DNA of 64,000 nucleotides from Cryptomeria japonica. Taxonomy: Eukaryota > Streptophyta > Pinopsida > Cupressales > Cupressaceae. This document shows positions 36,022-47,731 of this stretch, in pieces; the first letter of the stretch is position 1, and every line of letters starts with the position of its first letter. The stretch covers positions 379,709,179 through 379,773,178 of the forward strand of contig NC_081407.1 in NCBI RefSeq assembly GCF_030272615.1, in the 5' to 3' direction. The translations under genes and the position numbers were made by a program. The notes under the pieces are model-generated. The model was given only the letters and a program-made list of their open reading frames with translations. It had not been told where the DNA came from and did no database searches.

Positions 36022-36767
36022 CTTTATTCCAAGAGTATTTATTTTTCTCTAAAATGCCTCCACTAATGGGCTTGAAAGGACCATGCTCCATGAATGCCCC
36101 AAAACCAACTGATGAGCAACTTGACCCTACAATAATTGAACAAATTCATTACCTTCTGACCTTAACAAACAAAAACATTAGAAATTGAAAGTCATAAACA
36201 ATGTAAAAAAGTAATACCCACAAGCAGATAGAACTATCTATATAGAAACAAATGAATTGTTCTCACCTTCATTAAACCAATTCATTACCTTCTAACCTTA
36301 ACAAACAAAAACATTAGAAATTAAAAATCATAAACCATGTAAAAAAGTAATACCCACAAGTAGAAAGAACTATCTATATAGAAACAAATGAATTGTTCTT
36401 ACCTTCATTAAACCAATTCATTACCTTCTGACCTTAACAAAAGAAAACATTAGAAATTAAAAATCATAAACAATTAAAAAAAGTAATACCCACAAGCAGA
36501 TATAACTATCTATATAGAAACAAATGAATTGTTCTTACCTTCATTAAACCACAAGGTCAATGGGCTAGATGTAGGATTTTTCTTTGCCTCTACGAAGTAA
36601 TAAAACAAGGCTCTCCTATTTATCTTATTTGTGGTGATATACCCACTATACTGTTTGAAGCTAACATCTTGTGTTTGCCCTGGCAACTTGGGAATCAGAT
36701 TAGATTCAGGGGCACCTAAGGCAACTAGAAATGTAGTAGCCATGGACAAAAATTTAGAACTTTCCAT
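36022..36767 (-). pseudogene. Serine carboxypeptidase-like gene fragment, exons 1-2
   Basis: Exon 1 (36539-36767) encodes MESSKFLSMATTFLVALGAP, then LIPKLPGQTQDVSFKQYSGY, ALFYYFVEAKKNPTSSPLTL and WFNE. It ends at a GTAAGA donor. Exon 2 (36022-36126) follows an AG acceptor and encodes SSCSSVGFGAFMEHGPFKPI and GGILEKNKYSWNK before a GTAATA donor. Splicing is in phase. This is the N-terminal part of the plant SCPL family (secreted or vacuolar alpha/beta hydrolases acting as peptidases or acyltransferases): LPGQPxVxFKQYSGYI, ALFYYFVEA and LWLNGGPGCSSVGFGAF. In the oxyanion-hole loop, NGGPGCSS reads NEGSSCSS. No exon with the catalytic Ser (GESYAG), Asp or His is present. The intron contains three extra copies of the exon-1 end. 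A dead fragment, possibly captured by a mobile element. Confidence 0.8.
36141..36548. repeat. Three tandem ~136-bp units containing the exon-1 3' end and splice donor
   Basis: Units start near 36141, 36278 and 36414 with 'aattcattaccttctgacct'. Each ends (plus strand) with 'gttcttaccttcattaaac', which on the minus strand is the last bases of exon 1 plus its GTAAGA donor. The genuine exon edge at 36528-36548 is therefore copied three times inside the intron. Confidence 0.9.
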
Positions 36768-37475
36768 CCATTTTATTCTTGTATATAATGAAATTTTGTT
36801 TATAGGAAGGTTAATGGGAGTGAACTTTCAGTTGTCTGTAGACAAATAGACTATAATTTTCATGTGTCGTGCATCAAAAATCTTTCTACATGGAACATCT
36901 TGATTCAATAAGGCCCAATGTTGGATGTTGGTGATATAGAAACAATAAAAGTAGAAGCAAACCCATGAACAGGTACCCATGTTTCACTTGTTAGATGCAA
37001 TTTTCTTCACTTTGTAACCCAGATTTATGATTGTATCTTGCACAAGAGGAAGCTCCACATTATGCTAGCTAAAGAGCACTGATGAACTATGATGTCAACG
37101 ATCATGTTAGAACGACAATCTATATAAATTTGTACTCTCAAGTGAAACATGTGATACTTGTTCTTGGTACAATGCTTAAACTGCTTCTTACTATGTATTA
37201 TGCTATGTTGATGTTGTCATCATTGTTCCCTATGAAGCTTAAGGATTGGTGCCTCAAGTATTGTTATGATTTTATCCTCCTTGTGTGGAATTTAATGATT
37301 ACTTTTCATTAAATTCATTGTCTTTGTTGTTTAGAATTGACTTCATCTACAACAGACACATAGATCAAACAAATTGAAGGCCTACCATAGAAATCAGATA
37401 TTTTATAGAAATAAAATTCACTAATTTGTCTTAGGCCTTATGTTGACTTACTTTCACATTACCTCATGCCAACAG
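36768..37475. other. Intergenic, nothing recognised
   Basis: Upstream side of the carboxypeptidase fragment and left flank of the Helitron-like block. It may contain the Helitron 5' end, which I could not identify. Confidence 0.4.
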
Positions 37476-37916
37476 GCTATGGATAGTTGCGATAGACCTA
37501 GGGATATTGTTTGCATACCTAGCGGCATGTCAAACAAGCAACCATCACCAAACTCGGTGCTTGCATCACTAAACAATGAAGCAGCATCTGAAACGGGTTC
37601 CACCTCCACCTCTATCCATTGGTTTGGATCTCCCTAGATTGAAATTGAAGTGTTGTCAATGAATGCATTACAACACTATCACAAGCTTGTCAAAGATTTA
37701 AAGAAAGCATGTGCAGATGTAGATCACGTGCAGACCCATGAGATTGAAGTGTTCCAAGAAACCATGCACACGTATGACGCTACATGCAGTGTCTTACAAT
37801 AGTATTACAATGTACTCCGGGAATTGCTATATCGAGAGATCCATGGTGTGCGTCGTTCCATGGACGTGAAACTATCCTTTTTCAGTTTCCTCGACAAATT
37901 TTTATATTCCTAGATA
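37476..37916 (+). pseudogene. Unrecognised ORF with two internal stops, left of the RPA-like gene
   Basis: One frame runs from MDSCDRPRDIVCIPSGMSNK through SIHWFGSP, a TAG at 37635, IEIEVLSMNALQHYHKLVKD, another TAG near 37799, and YYNVLRELLYREIHGVRRSM to a final stop. Restored across two amber codons it would be about 146 residues with a helical C-terminal half. I do not recognise a family. Its position on the same strand as the RPA and RepHel genes suggests it is part of the same mobile block. Confidence 0.4.
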
Positions 37917-38818
37917 AACTAAACTTATAAAAGAGATGCACTTTGAAAGCCATTGGATCCATGCTTGGTTTTTGGTTTGTAGATTGTCACGAACATATTG
38001 AAGCTGAGAATTTTTGTCGATGCTATTCTTATTAGATGTAAATATTGTGTAATTAAAATTGACATATTGTACACTTAACATACAAATCATACCTTCTTTG
38101 AACATAGTATACCCTTTGATGTACTCATTGAGCCATGAAATATATATTTTGCAAGTATTGCTCATTGTTGGATGTGTTACAATTTTTTTGTTTGTTCCTA
38201 CTTCTAATGAAATGTGCCATTCAAAAGTTGTGTGCATTTTATGATCTTGAAACCAATCGATTGAAGATAATAAATACTATAGAGAGCATGTATGATAGAA
38301 CTAGGGATCATGTCTTTATGATCTCTATAACTTTAGTACTTTATATAGTACGTTGGGTATATAAATCAACTCGCCGCTACAACCACTAAAAAAATTCATA
38401 GGATTTTTTATGCCCTTAAGAAGGTTACTTCATCTCTTGTTGATTGATGTTGGCCATGCTAAAATTGTTTGATAGAATTATAAAACATATGAAGTCATTC
38501 AAGGTCTATTTATTTTGACCTTGTCAATTGACAGAATGCCTAAATATTATAGGAATTATGAAGTCATATACTTCAACCATAATTGTTGCTCAACTATGGA
38601 TTGCTACATTCAATTTGAAAATGGCAACACTGTTGATCTCTTTACAATCTTATCACATGTTATTATCAATGTTGTTCCTTCTACTTAGTGATGTATAATG
38701 TTGCTATTGTAGGCTTGATACATACACATTGTCTATTATGTGTGTTGTCATTAATGAATCCAACCTTTTGTTGAACAATCGTATATTGTAATGAGTAGTT
38801 TACTCCTGGTTTTGCAGG
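37917..38818. other. Intergenic, nothing recognised
   Basis: AT-rich sequence between the unknown ORF and the RPA-like gene. Chance ORFs only. Confidence 0.5.
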
Positions 38819-39236
38819 CAGCATCCTAGTCCCCTGTCTGATGGACATACTAACTAAAAACACAATCCAGCTTATGTACGATGGGTCTGTTCTTGTGGCT
38901 CTATGTCTCCAAATATCTACTATATCTAACTTTGGGGATGGACCCGAGCATTGCAATCATTATAGAGTTGATATTTCAGATGGTGTACACAAACAAAAGG
39001 CATCCTTGCCAAAAAAATATAACAATGACATATATTCTAAATGTCTCATGGTTGGCTCCATACTATAGATAATAAAATACATCTTCTCAAATTTGTATGG
39101 CTCTCGGTGAGTCAATAAGCCTAGTGTTATTCTAACAAAGTTCATATAACCTTTACATTTTACAAAATTCAGTGCTAAAAATATTTTATTTTTGATTGTT
39201 TCATTATGTAGGTGGATCGTTATTCTAAACCTAGAA

Positions 39237-39282
<46 letters not shown>

Positions 39283-40791
39283 ACCAATTTTCCTTTGTGT
39301 AAAACAGGAAGACCACGTAGAACAAACTATGCCTCCTCTATGTGATGCAAGTATAGAGCCAAGCACATCCACAAAATGTAAGGTTTTTGGGCGACAAAAA
39401 GAATTGTCTGGGGTCAAGCCACCTCAAAACATGGGCAACACACTTATGACAATAACTCCTATAAAAAATTTGAATCCCTACCAACCAAACTGGACCATCA
39501 AGAGTCGTGTCCTAGTGAAGGACATCTATCACTATAATACAACAAAAGCAAGTGTCCACGTTTTTAGCTTTGACATTGTAGATGGTGAAGGTACTGAAAC
39601 ACATGTTACGTATTTCAATGAACTAGCAAAAACCTATTATGATAACATCCAATTGGAGTGACATGCACATTATCTGGGGGAGCAATAAATCCAACCAATA
39701 AAATTTACAACAAACTCAACAATGGACTAGAAATAGCCTTGGTAGATGATTGAAAGGTTACTACCTGCAATGATGACTCTTCCATACCCAAGAATAGATA
39801 CACTTTCACAACTCTCGATCAAGTGGCTACCATAAATAACAACTCAACCATTGACGTTATTGGAATTGTCATTAGTGTCGATCCGAACTCAACAATACGT
39901 AGAAGAGATGGTACAGAGGTTCCTAGGTGTACCATTAAGTTAGTCAACATGACTCAAACAACCATCGATGTTACACTATGGGGTACAATGGCAGAAAAGG
40001 AAGGTACTGAACTCCAACAAAGGCATTATTTACAAGAAAAGACTACTCTTGCTATCAAAAATGGTCACATGTGTGAATTCAATGGAAAGGTAATAGGTAC
40101 AAAATTTAATACAAGGCTCTCAATAGACCCTCTTATAGAGGAATTGGCCTACCTGAAAGATTGGGACAACCAGAATATTCACACAGGACAAGAAATTGTG
40201 CATCAGCTTGCTGCACCAACTCCCACCCCTCAAAGAATGACGATTAGTGAAATCTGGGCACATGCATCAAATTCAGTGCAACCCTTCTATTGCATTCTAA
40301 AGGCAATGACACAACAGATAAAATCTAAGTCATTTTGCTATCAAGCATGTCCCACCCAAGTAAATGGAAAACCATGTAAGAAACGATTAGACGAGACCGA
40401 AGAAGTAACTTGGTATTCTTCGAAATGTAACATGACCCTGTCTGAGTGTAACTACAGATACATCCTCCAAAAACACCTACAGGACCACAAAGATACAATA
40501 TGGGCAATTGCATTTGATGAAGGGGCAACAGAACTCATGGACATGCCTGTAGAAACATTATACATGCTTCAATTCGATGACAATGCCGAGAAAAGCACCA
40601 TAGAGGTAATAAAAAATGTGACATATAATCAATTCCTCTTGAACCTAACATGCAAAAATGAAACATACAATAATGAAGAACGACTGAAGGTTACCATCAC
40701 CAAGGCAAAGCAACTAGATTTTGCCTCAGAGAGCAGTATACTTTTGGAGAAAATAAAAGAAATGTGTATTGATACAAGCCTCCAACCTTAA
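38819..40791 (+). pseudogene. RPA1-like (replication protein A large subunit) gene of the Helitron
   Basis: Exon 1 begins after a TTTTGCAG acceptor and carries an RPA N-terminal domain (LTKNTIQLMYDG, HYRVDISDGVHKQKASLPKK), closing with an in-frame stop near 39066. After an intron containing a (TA)n tract, exon 2 from about 39308 encodes OB-fold A (ITPIKNLNPYQPNWTIKSRV, HVFSFDIVDGEGTETHVTYF). A stop and frameshift follow. The frame at 39823-40791 then continues with OB-fold B (IDVIGIVISVDPNSTIRRRD) and the zinc-bearing OB-fold C (CPTQVNGKPCKKRL, WYSSKC, DYRYIL-like NYRYILQKHLQDH). Three Zn Cys are present (176, 185, 202 of the last ORF); the third ligand position reads Ser 199. RPA binds single-stranded DNA. 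Plant Helitrons often carry RPA1-like genes next to RepHel, as here. Confidence 0.8.
39241..39278. repeat. (TA)n microsatellite in the RPA-like intron
   Basis: About 19 TA dinucleotides between exon 1 and the CAG acceptor at about 39307. Confidence 0.95.
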
Positions 40792-42254
40792 AGCCAACAC
40801 ACAGTTGTAAATATAGTCAGTTGTAAATATAGTCATGGATCTAATTACCCCTAGCCAGTACATAAATAATTCATAAATAGTCATACAGATAGTCATATTG
40901 TTGTTTAAAAATACTATCAAAGGAAGCATACAGTTGTAAATAGAATCAACATACAATTGTAAACAAAGTAAAAATGTAATTTACCCTTATATAATACAAT
41001 AGACAGTCAATATTCCTTATACCAAAATATATAGATGTGTGTGTGTACATGTGTGTGCTTGTGTGTGTCTCACTATGTGTATGCATTGTAAATTAATGAA
41101 TCATGAATGCCAGTTTATGATGGGCATACTTGGAAATTACCTTTTATCTTGATTACCTGTTTTTGAAATCTTGCTATCATTTTTACATAGACCCCAAATG
41201 ATAAAGGATTGTTTGATCTTTTAAGTTATAAAGTTTTACCAATTGATGCTTTTTCATACGATGCAATGCAACTCTTGTTGATTTGGAAACTCTACTGATA
41301 ACTTGATTTCAAATGAGTCACATATGCATTGAAATCTATTTGGAAGTGAAACTATATATGAGCATATAATTTTGAGTTTATGTTGTATATTATGTAAGTG
41401 CATATTCTGCGATCATGATTCTTTACTTCATTGAGGAAATTGTCAAACAATGTTTCTGGATGATCAAACAAAATGAATAACCAGCCTACATGAAAATATT
41501 CGCATTACATTAGACAACATTCTTTGTGGAATTTTTTCAAATAGTTTTTGTCCCTTATCTATGTTTTGAGATCTTGTCGAGGATATTTTATCGAATAGTT
41601 CATGTGCCCTGTGTATATTTATATTGTTAACGCATTTTGTCAAATAGTTCATGTGCATTGTTTATGCTTCCACTTTTTACTTCACGGCTACTAGGTGGCT
41701 GAAGCTAAAACATGATGAAATTTCTCTATCCTTTATGCTTAGATGAATGCCCTTACCCTACACAAAATATTAGTGTAGTGTTGGCTTAGGGGAATGTTGG
41801 AAGGGGAATGTTGGAAATGGGGTTTTACCTTGCACTTACATTGGTTGCAAGTGTTTGAATCCTACTTCATGGGGAACAATAAAGTGTGAACAAAAGTACA
41901 TTAGTTGATTAGATAGAGGTAACGCTTCCTATGTGGGAGGCACATCCTTTTTAATACAACCCTGCGCCACTATGGGATTTCCAATGCCCTTTAATAAAAT
42001 ACAAGATGCAACATTGAAACTTTGGACACTTTGCAAATTTTGAATGTTTAACACTCTTAAACTAAAAAAAAAGTAAACTTAATGTACATAATTTAAATTA
42101 TTTGCTAGAAGACTCCCTTCGGACTAATGTAAAATACGTAATTTGTGCATTTCAATATGCAATGTTCCATGTATATTATATTGTAGTGTTGATAATTGGT
42201 TCAAAGATTCCTTTTTAAGGTGTTTATGCTTTTCTCGATGAACATTGCAATCAG
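40792..42254. other. Region between RPA-like and RepHel genes
   Basis: AT-rich with a short TG-rich tract at about 41036-41070. No coding evidence. It is presumably internal to the Helitron-like element. Confidence 0.5.
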
Positions 42255-45200
42255 GTGGCTGACTCTAGCGCTCAAGGAACCACCAGTCACCCTAAACAAA
42301 TGCAAGATCAAAGAGAACTAAGTCGAAAAAGAAGTCGAACGTATTATGCCAGACATAGGGAGCAACTAGCTATATGTAGGCATTTGAAAAGAAAAGAACA
42401 AAATGAAACTAACCCTGTGAATGGAAAATCTGCAAATGTGACAAATCCTCAAGCTCACCAAAAACTACGAGTACAAGAATGATATCAAACAAAGAAAACA
42501 ATCGGGTTGAATGCTAATGCTAGATTCATGACAACAATGAAAAGCTTTCGTAAGAAAATAGACGTGCTTTCTAACTTGGAAATATGTAATATATGCAAAG
42601 AGTCATACCCAGGTATGCTTTCACACTCATCATGCCAAACCCCTACCTGTAGGAGGTACATTAATGAAAAGGGCATACACCGGTTCTCACCACACAATAA
42701 CACGGACCCAAGGAAGCAACCTATTATGCTAAAGATATTGACGCAAGTAGAAGAAATGCTCATTGCTAGAGTGAACCCTATATTGCAGGTTACTCATACA
42801 ATTGGAGGCCAATATAAGTACAATGGCCATATAATTAGCTTCCCACAAGACATATAGAGCATTGCAAGTGTTCTCCCACGTAAATTGGGAGACATAGATT
42901 TCCTTATAGTTTGCAGACCCTAGGCTCAAGGAAACTACTATGACTATTACATAAGTAGGGGTCGTGTTAGGGATGCATTACAATACAAAGTGAAATATGA
43001 CCCATACTATAAAGATGTGTCAATAGATTATAACAACCTAAACCAAATCCCCGAGGAAAGAATAGATGTATCAAACATGCTTCACACCATTGAAGCAAAC
43101 AATGATCTAATGGTAGCAAACAGTGAAGATGTTGATGAAGACCAAGTTGAGGGTATGACAACCAATTCATCATCATTTATATCCCACCTACCAAATGAAC
43201 ACCGTGAACTACAGATAATTAAGAAAACACTAGAGCTAGAGGACACCACAAATAACATCATTGATTGGCCAGAAATAGGCTTATCCCCAATTAATGAATA
43301 TAATACTGAGGGCCTACTTGATATGGCATTTCCAACACACTTCCCAAATGGAATTGGATTACAAATGCAACCAAGAACTAGGGAAATAAAGATACATGAA
43401 TATGTATTACACTTAATGCGATTCCATGATCAAAGATTTGGACAACATCCAAGATTTCGATACTACATCTACAACCTTATGATGCATCATTGGATCCAAT
43501 CTCTTGTAGCAGTTTTCATTAAAAAAATGCAAAGGAGCACTAACCAACCACTATTGAGAATTTACGTGCACACTTGAAAGATCTCCCCGACTCACAACTA
43601 GCTGAGGAATTACTACACTTTGGCTCTTCCATGAGAGGAACCAGACCATATTGGAACAAGTGTCATTTGGAATTAACAAACATGATTAACCAAATAGGAT
43701 CTCCCACCCTATTCTTTACACTAAGTGCAGTTAAGACAAAGTGGCCAGACCTCCAACAACTCCTCTCAAATAATATGGAGCTTTCCATGCATTCAAATAA
43801 GCACCATCTTGAAAATGTCATTATTAACCCACATAGAACATCATTATACCTACATCAAAGATTCACCATATTCTGTGAAGAAGTTATTAAAAAAATCCTT
43901 AGTGCTACAGATTATTGGCACTGATATGAATGGCAACACCAAGGAACCGCACATGTACATGGGTTCATGTGGCTTCAGGATGCACTAGACATGGACAATC
44001 TAGATTGGGAAAATAACGAAGATGTTGATAAAGCAAGAATTTTTTTATAAGTACGTAAGAACTTGGAACCCTCGTGCAAAAACACATAGGAACAACCAGA
44101 TATATCGATCTCCACAGGACAATAAATTCCTCCTAAACACCATAGAGATATTAGTCACACGTCCATTGGATGATTATGAAGAGTTAGTGAACCGTGTGCA
44201 AAGACACACAAAATGCAGAGAGAGAACATGCTTACGGAAGAAGGGTAGAAAATTAGAATGCCGATATAAATCTCCATGGAAAGAACATCCTACCTCTATC
44301 TTATTCTGTGATGAAACAGGCACAAAGAAATATGAACCTGCAAGAAACGATGATAGGCTCAACATCCATAGCCCAGAAATGATTTCAATATGGAGAGCTA
44401 ATATCGATTGCCAACCTGTCATATCACGCGAACTTGTACTGAAATACATTGCCAAATATACATCAAAAGTAGAGAGAACATCTGAAAGTTGTACTGCTAT
44501 GCTAACAAGAATATTCACAACTCAACAAAGAGATGACCCAGCAGTAGTAGCATATCGAATATTCATGATAGAGATTGTAGCAGAACGTGATATCAGTGAG
44601 CAATTAACTTGCCATATGCTACAAAAATTACCCCTTGTTGTTTGTAACAAACCACTTACAACTTTAAATGTTGGACAGAAAGTGCTACATCGATTAACTA
44701 AAATACAAAAATGAGACTATAGTAGAAAATAGTTACTTACACTCCTATATGGACCGCCCTCCAGAGCTAGAGACAATCACAATACTCGAATCTGCAAGAT
44801 CTTACACCTATGTTGCAAGTCATAAATCATGCAAATGGAAAAGAGAGAACAATACAAGCCATTGTTAACGTTTACCCAAAATTCTACTGTGTACTCAAGG
44901 AAGAGTCAGAACATTTTGAAATATTTTGCTGGAGTGATTTTCTCTTATATAAACACTTTCAAAATATTAAGACTAATATAGGAGTTACCAAGGAAACAAT
45001 AATCACCAATTGGCATCAAATGCATGTAAACAAATATAATGTATGGCATATCATCTAACATATCGAATAAAACGCTAGCCGCCAAGAAGAAGAAAACAAC
45101 GAAGATGAAAGGAATATAACTACCACATCAAAGATGAATGAGTGGGAATTACTTTCAAGAATGAGGCATACAATCAACAACATTGTGGACGAACTTGAAT

Positions 45201-46713
45201 TACTAGGCCAATGTGAATTTGACACCAACTATAATTAGGGTGAAACTAAAATACCACATGAATTGCACGATACTACATCACAATTTATAAATATAAAGAA
45301 AAAAACCACCCAAGACGAACATGTACCAACAAGAAAGTATACATCCACCAATACCCTATCAACGGAACAAAAGAAAGCACTTTTGATAGTCTCAAATCAT
45401 AACACCAGTGTGTTCAACAAACCATTACACATGATCATACAAGGAACTGTGGGTACAAGAAAATCATACTTGATCAGTTGTATAAAAAATATGCTACAAG
45501 AAAATTCACCACAACAAAAAAACCCAATACTCATACTAGCTCCTACCGAAATTGCTGAATTTAACATTCATGCGACAACTATTCATTCAACACTATGAAT
45601 CCCCATCAAAGAAATGCAACCACTACATGGCCAAGCACTAACAATGTTCCAAGAAAATTTGAAGGACATAAGATATATACCCATTGACGAGATGAGCTTT
45701 ATAGGTCCGAAACTATTGTTGAAAATAGATAGCCAACTTCGCAAAGCTTTCCCTCATCATAAAAATTCATACTTTGGAGGCATATCTATGATTCTCATTG
45801 GAGACCTCACCCAACTACCACCTGTAATGGATAAACCAATATAAACATCACACTCAAATGCCATAACACTTTGGAACCAATTTACAACAATTATAACCCT
45901 ATAAACGATGTTTCGCCAACAAGGGGAATCTCTAAAGAAATCACAATTCCGTCAAACACTACTAAACATATGCAATTCACACCCGACCCAATAAGATTGG
46001 CAAAGCTTGATGACACTAACAAAAGAACAATTAGTGCCAATTGTGAATAAGCAATTTGACACTATAGTCCACCTCTTTGGTACTAATGATATGGTAACCC
46101 TTGAATGCTAAAGGAATTAAATCATCTAGTTGCAATAAGTAGAGCTACAACGACTACAAGCAAACCAACTATTGACGCTGACAATGAACAACTTGAAAAG
46201 CAAGTCCTACTATCACCAAGACAGCGAATCATGCTCACAACTAACATATGGACACAAACAGGACTTGTGAATGGAGCTCTTGGTGACATAATTGAAATAA
46301 TTTATAGCCCTGACTCCAAGCCACCTGACATACCAATGTATATCATGGTCAGATTTGATAACTATAGTGGTCCCCTGTGGCACTAAAACGACCTGAAAGT
46401 TGTACCCATAACACCAGTATCACTAGGAAATCTTAGGCAACTACCAATAAAAATGGTATGGGCTATGACCATACATAAAGCCCAAGGTTTAACACTACGG
46501 AAGGAAACCATCAATATCGGTGAAATAGAAAGACAAGGTCTAACATTTAATGTAGTCTCTAGAGTGAAATTATTGGAAGACCTCCAAATTGACCAAGCAT
46601 TCTCTTACGAGCGGTATGCAAAAAATGAAAAACAATTTGTACACGGTAATAAGGAAAAAAGAAGAAGCTCGACTGCAACAACTCTCCAGATAAAAAAGAA
46701 GTATGCTTCGTGA
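42255..46713 (+). pseudogene. Helitron RepHel (HUH replicase - PIF1-type helicase) pseudogene
   Basis: Successive ORFs form one decayed RepHel. The order is a basic N terminus (RSRTYYARHREQLA), a Cys-rich finger (ICNICKESYPGMLSHSSC), the Helitron N domain (GLLDMAFPTHFPNG, SPTLFFTLSAVKTKWPDLQQ), the HUH motif EWQHQGTAHVHGFMWL with both His (codons at 43952 and 43958), and the double-Tyr motif KYIAKYTSK (44441-44467). The helicase follows: Walker A GTVGTRKS (45443-45466; usual GTAGTGKS, so Gly to Arg), Walker B IPIDEMSFIG, ILIGDLTQLPPV, RIMLTTNIWTQTGLVNGALG, and the C-terminal MTIHKAQGLTLRKETINIGE. Stops at 42480, 42855, 43575, 43922, 44712 and 45596, and frameshifts near 43574, 44045 and between 45844 and 46105, kill it. 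No ATG begins the first frame. RepHel nicks and unwinds DNA for rolling-circle transposition. Confidence 0.88.
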
Positions 46714-47703
46714 ATCATTTTCAATGAATTTCATCTATACACCATCTATGAAAATTCTTAACAAGTTTCTATGTCATACACAGGCTTCACAACCAAAGGA
46801 AGAAGTTCACCTACAATTACCTATGACGGGAAAGCACTACATACCTTGGAATTTTGCCAAAATCAAGTATGTATCCTTCGATTGGCACTACTTAGTTTAA
46901 TTAATCTTTTATTGGAGATTCCTATATATCACATCATAATGTCTATGTTCATCATCCAATAGTGATGAAAATCATCGTGTTGTGCACCCAAATGCTACCT
47001 TTTTCAGAGAATTATGCACTACTTTAGCTAAGCCAAATTTCCTACTCTTTGAAATCCAGTGTTGAAGATCACCAATATTGTTATGTTCCACATATCTCCA
47101 TTAGATAAAAACCCCCTTTCCTGCAAAATTGACCACTATGTAACTCAATCATCAAAAGGAATTCTATCTTCTTAAACTGATGCTCTTTCTGAGTATTTTA
47201 TAAGTATACAAGAAATTTGCAAATTTAGAGAGGGTAAGAAAAATTAATTATTTTGTTTTCATAACTACCTTCCATTCTAATATTTGTGTTTCTTCTGTTA
47301 TTTTACATATCAAAGAAAGTGAGCTCTTTGTTTATTCGAGAAAAAGAAAGTGAAGCTCCCTATTTATTCAACCACATTTATACGTTGATTTTGTAACATT
47401 TTGCCTGACACATAGATGATAAAACCCTAAACTGTTACATCATTTTCTTTAATAGATGCATAGATCGATTGGGAGGTTGTAAATGAGATGATTTTATGAA
47501 AATATGTAATGGGGATAATATTCTTGACTTCTTCTATCTATGAGAATATCCTTCCCATTGTCCCTTTTGAATGACCGAATTTTGCATTTTTGAATGAGTA
47601 AATTCATTTTAATATGATAAAATTGTAATGTGAATGGCAATTCAGGCATGGTGTTTTTCAGCTTCATATGATAAATTGCTATGATTACTATCGGCAATAC
47701 AAA
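46714..47703. other. 3' untranslated part of the Helitron-like element
   Basis: AT-rich sequence between the helicase end and the terminal hairpin. Short ORFs only. Confidence 0.45.
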
Positions 47704-47731
47704 TTGGACCTTCCTCAGGTCCAACCGCTAG
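47704..47731 (+). other. Candidate Helitron 3' terminus: 8-bp stem hairpin and CTAG
   Basis: ttggacct (47704-47711) pairs perfectly with aggtccaa (47717-47724) around a 5-base loop. CTAG at 47728-47731 follows and the next base is T, the expected host side of an A|T insertion. The gap between stem and CTAG (3 bases) is shorter than the usual roughly 10, so this is likely but not certain. Confidence 0.5.

Larger units (their letters stand above)
37476..47731 (+). mobile_element. Helitron-like element (5' end not defined)
   Basis: The RPA1-like and RepHel pseudogenes lie in the same orientation. They are followed 1 kb later by a terminal hairpin and CTAG|T, the typical 3' end of a Helitron. 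Helitrons start with TC and insert between A and T without target duplication. I could not pick the 5' TC with confidence, so the left boundary given here is only the first ORF on the same strand; the true one may lie further left. All coding parts are broken, so the copy is non-autonomous today. Confidence 0.6.
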
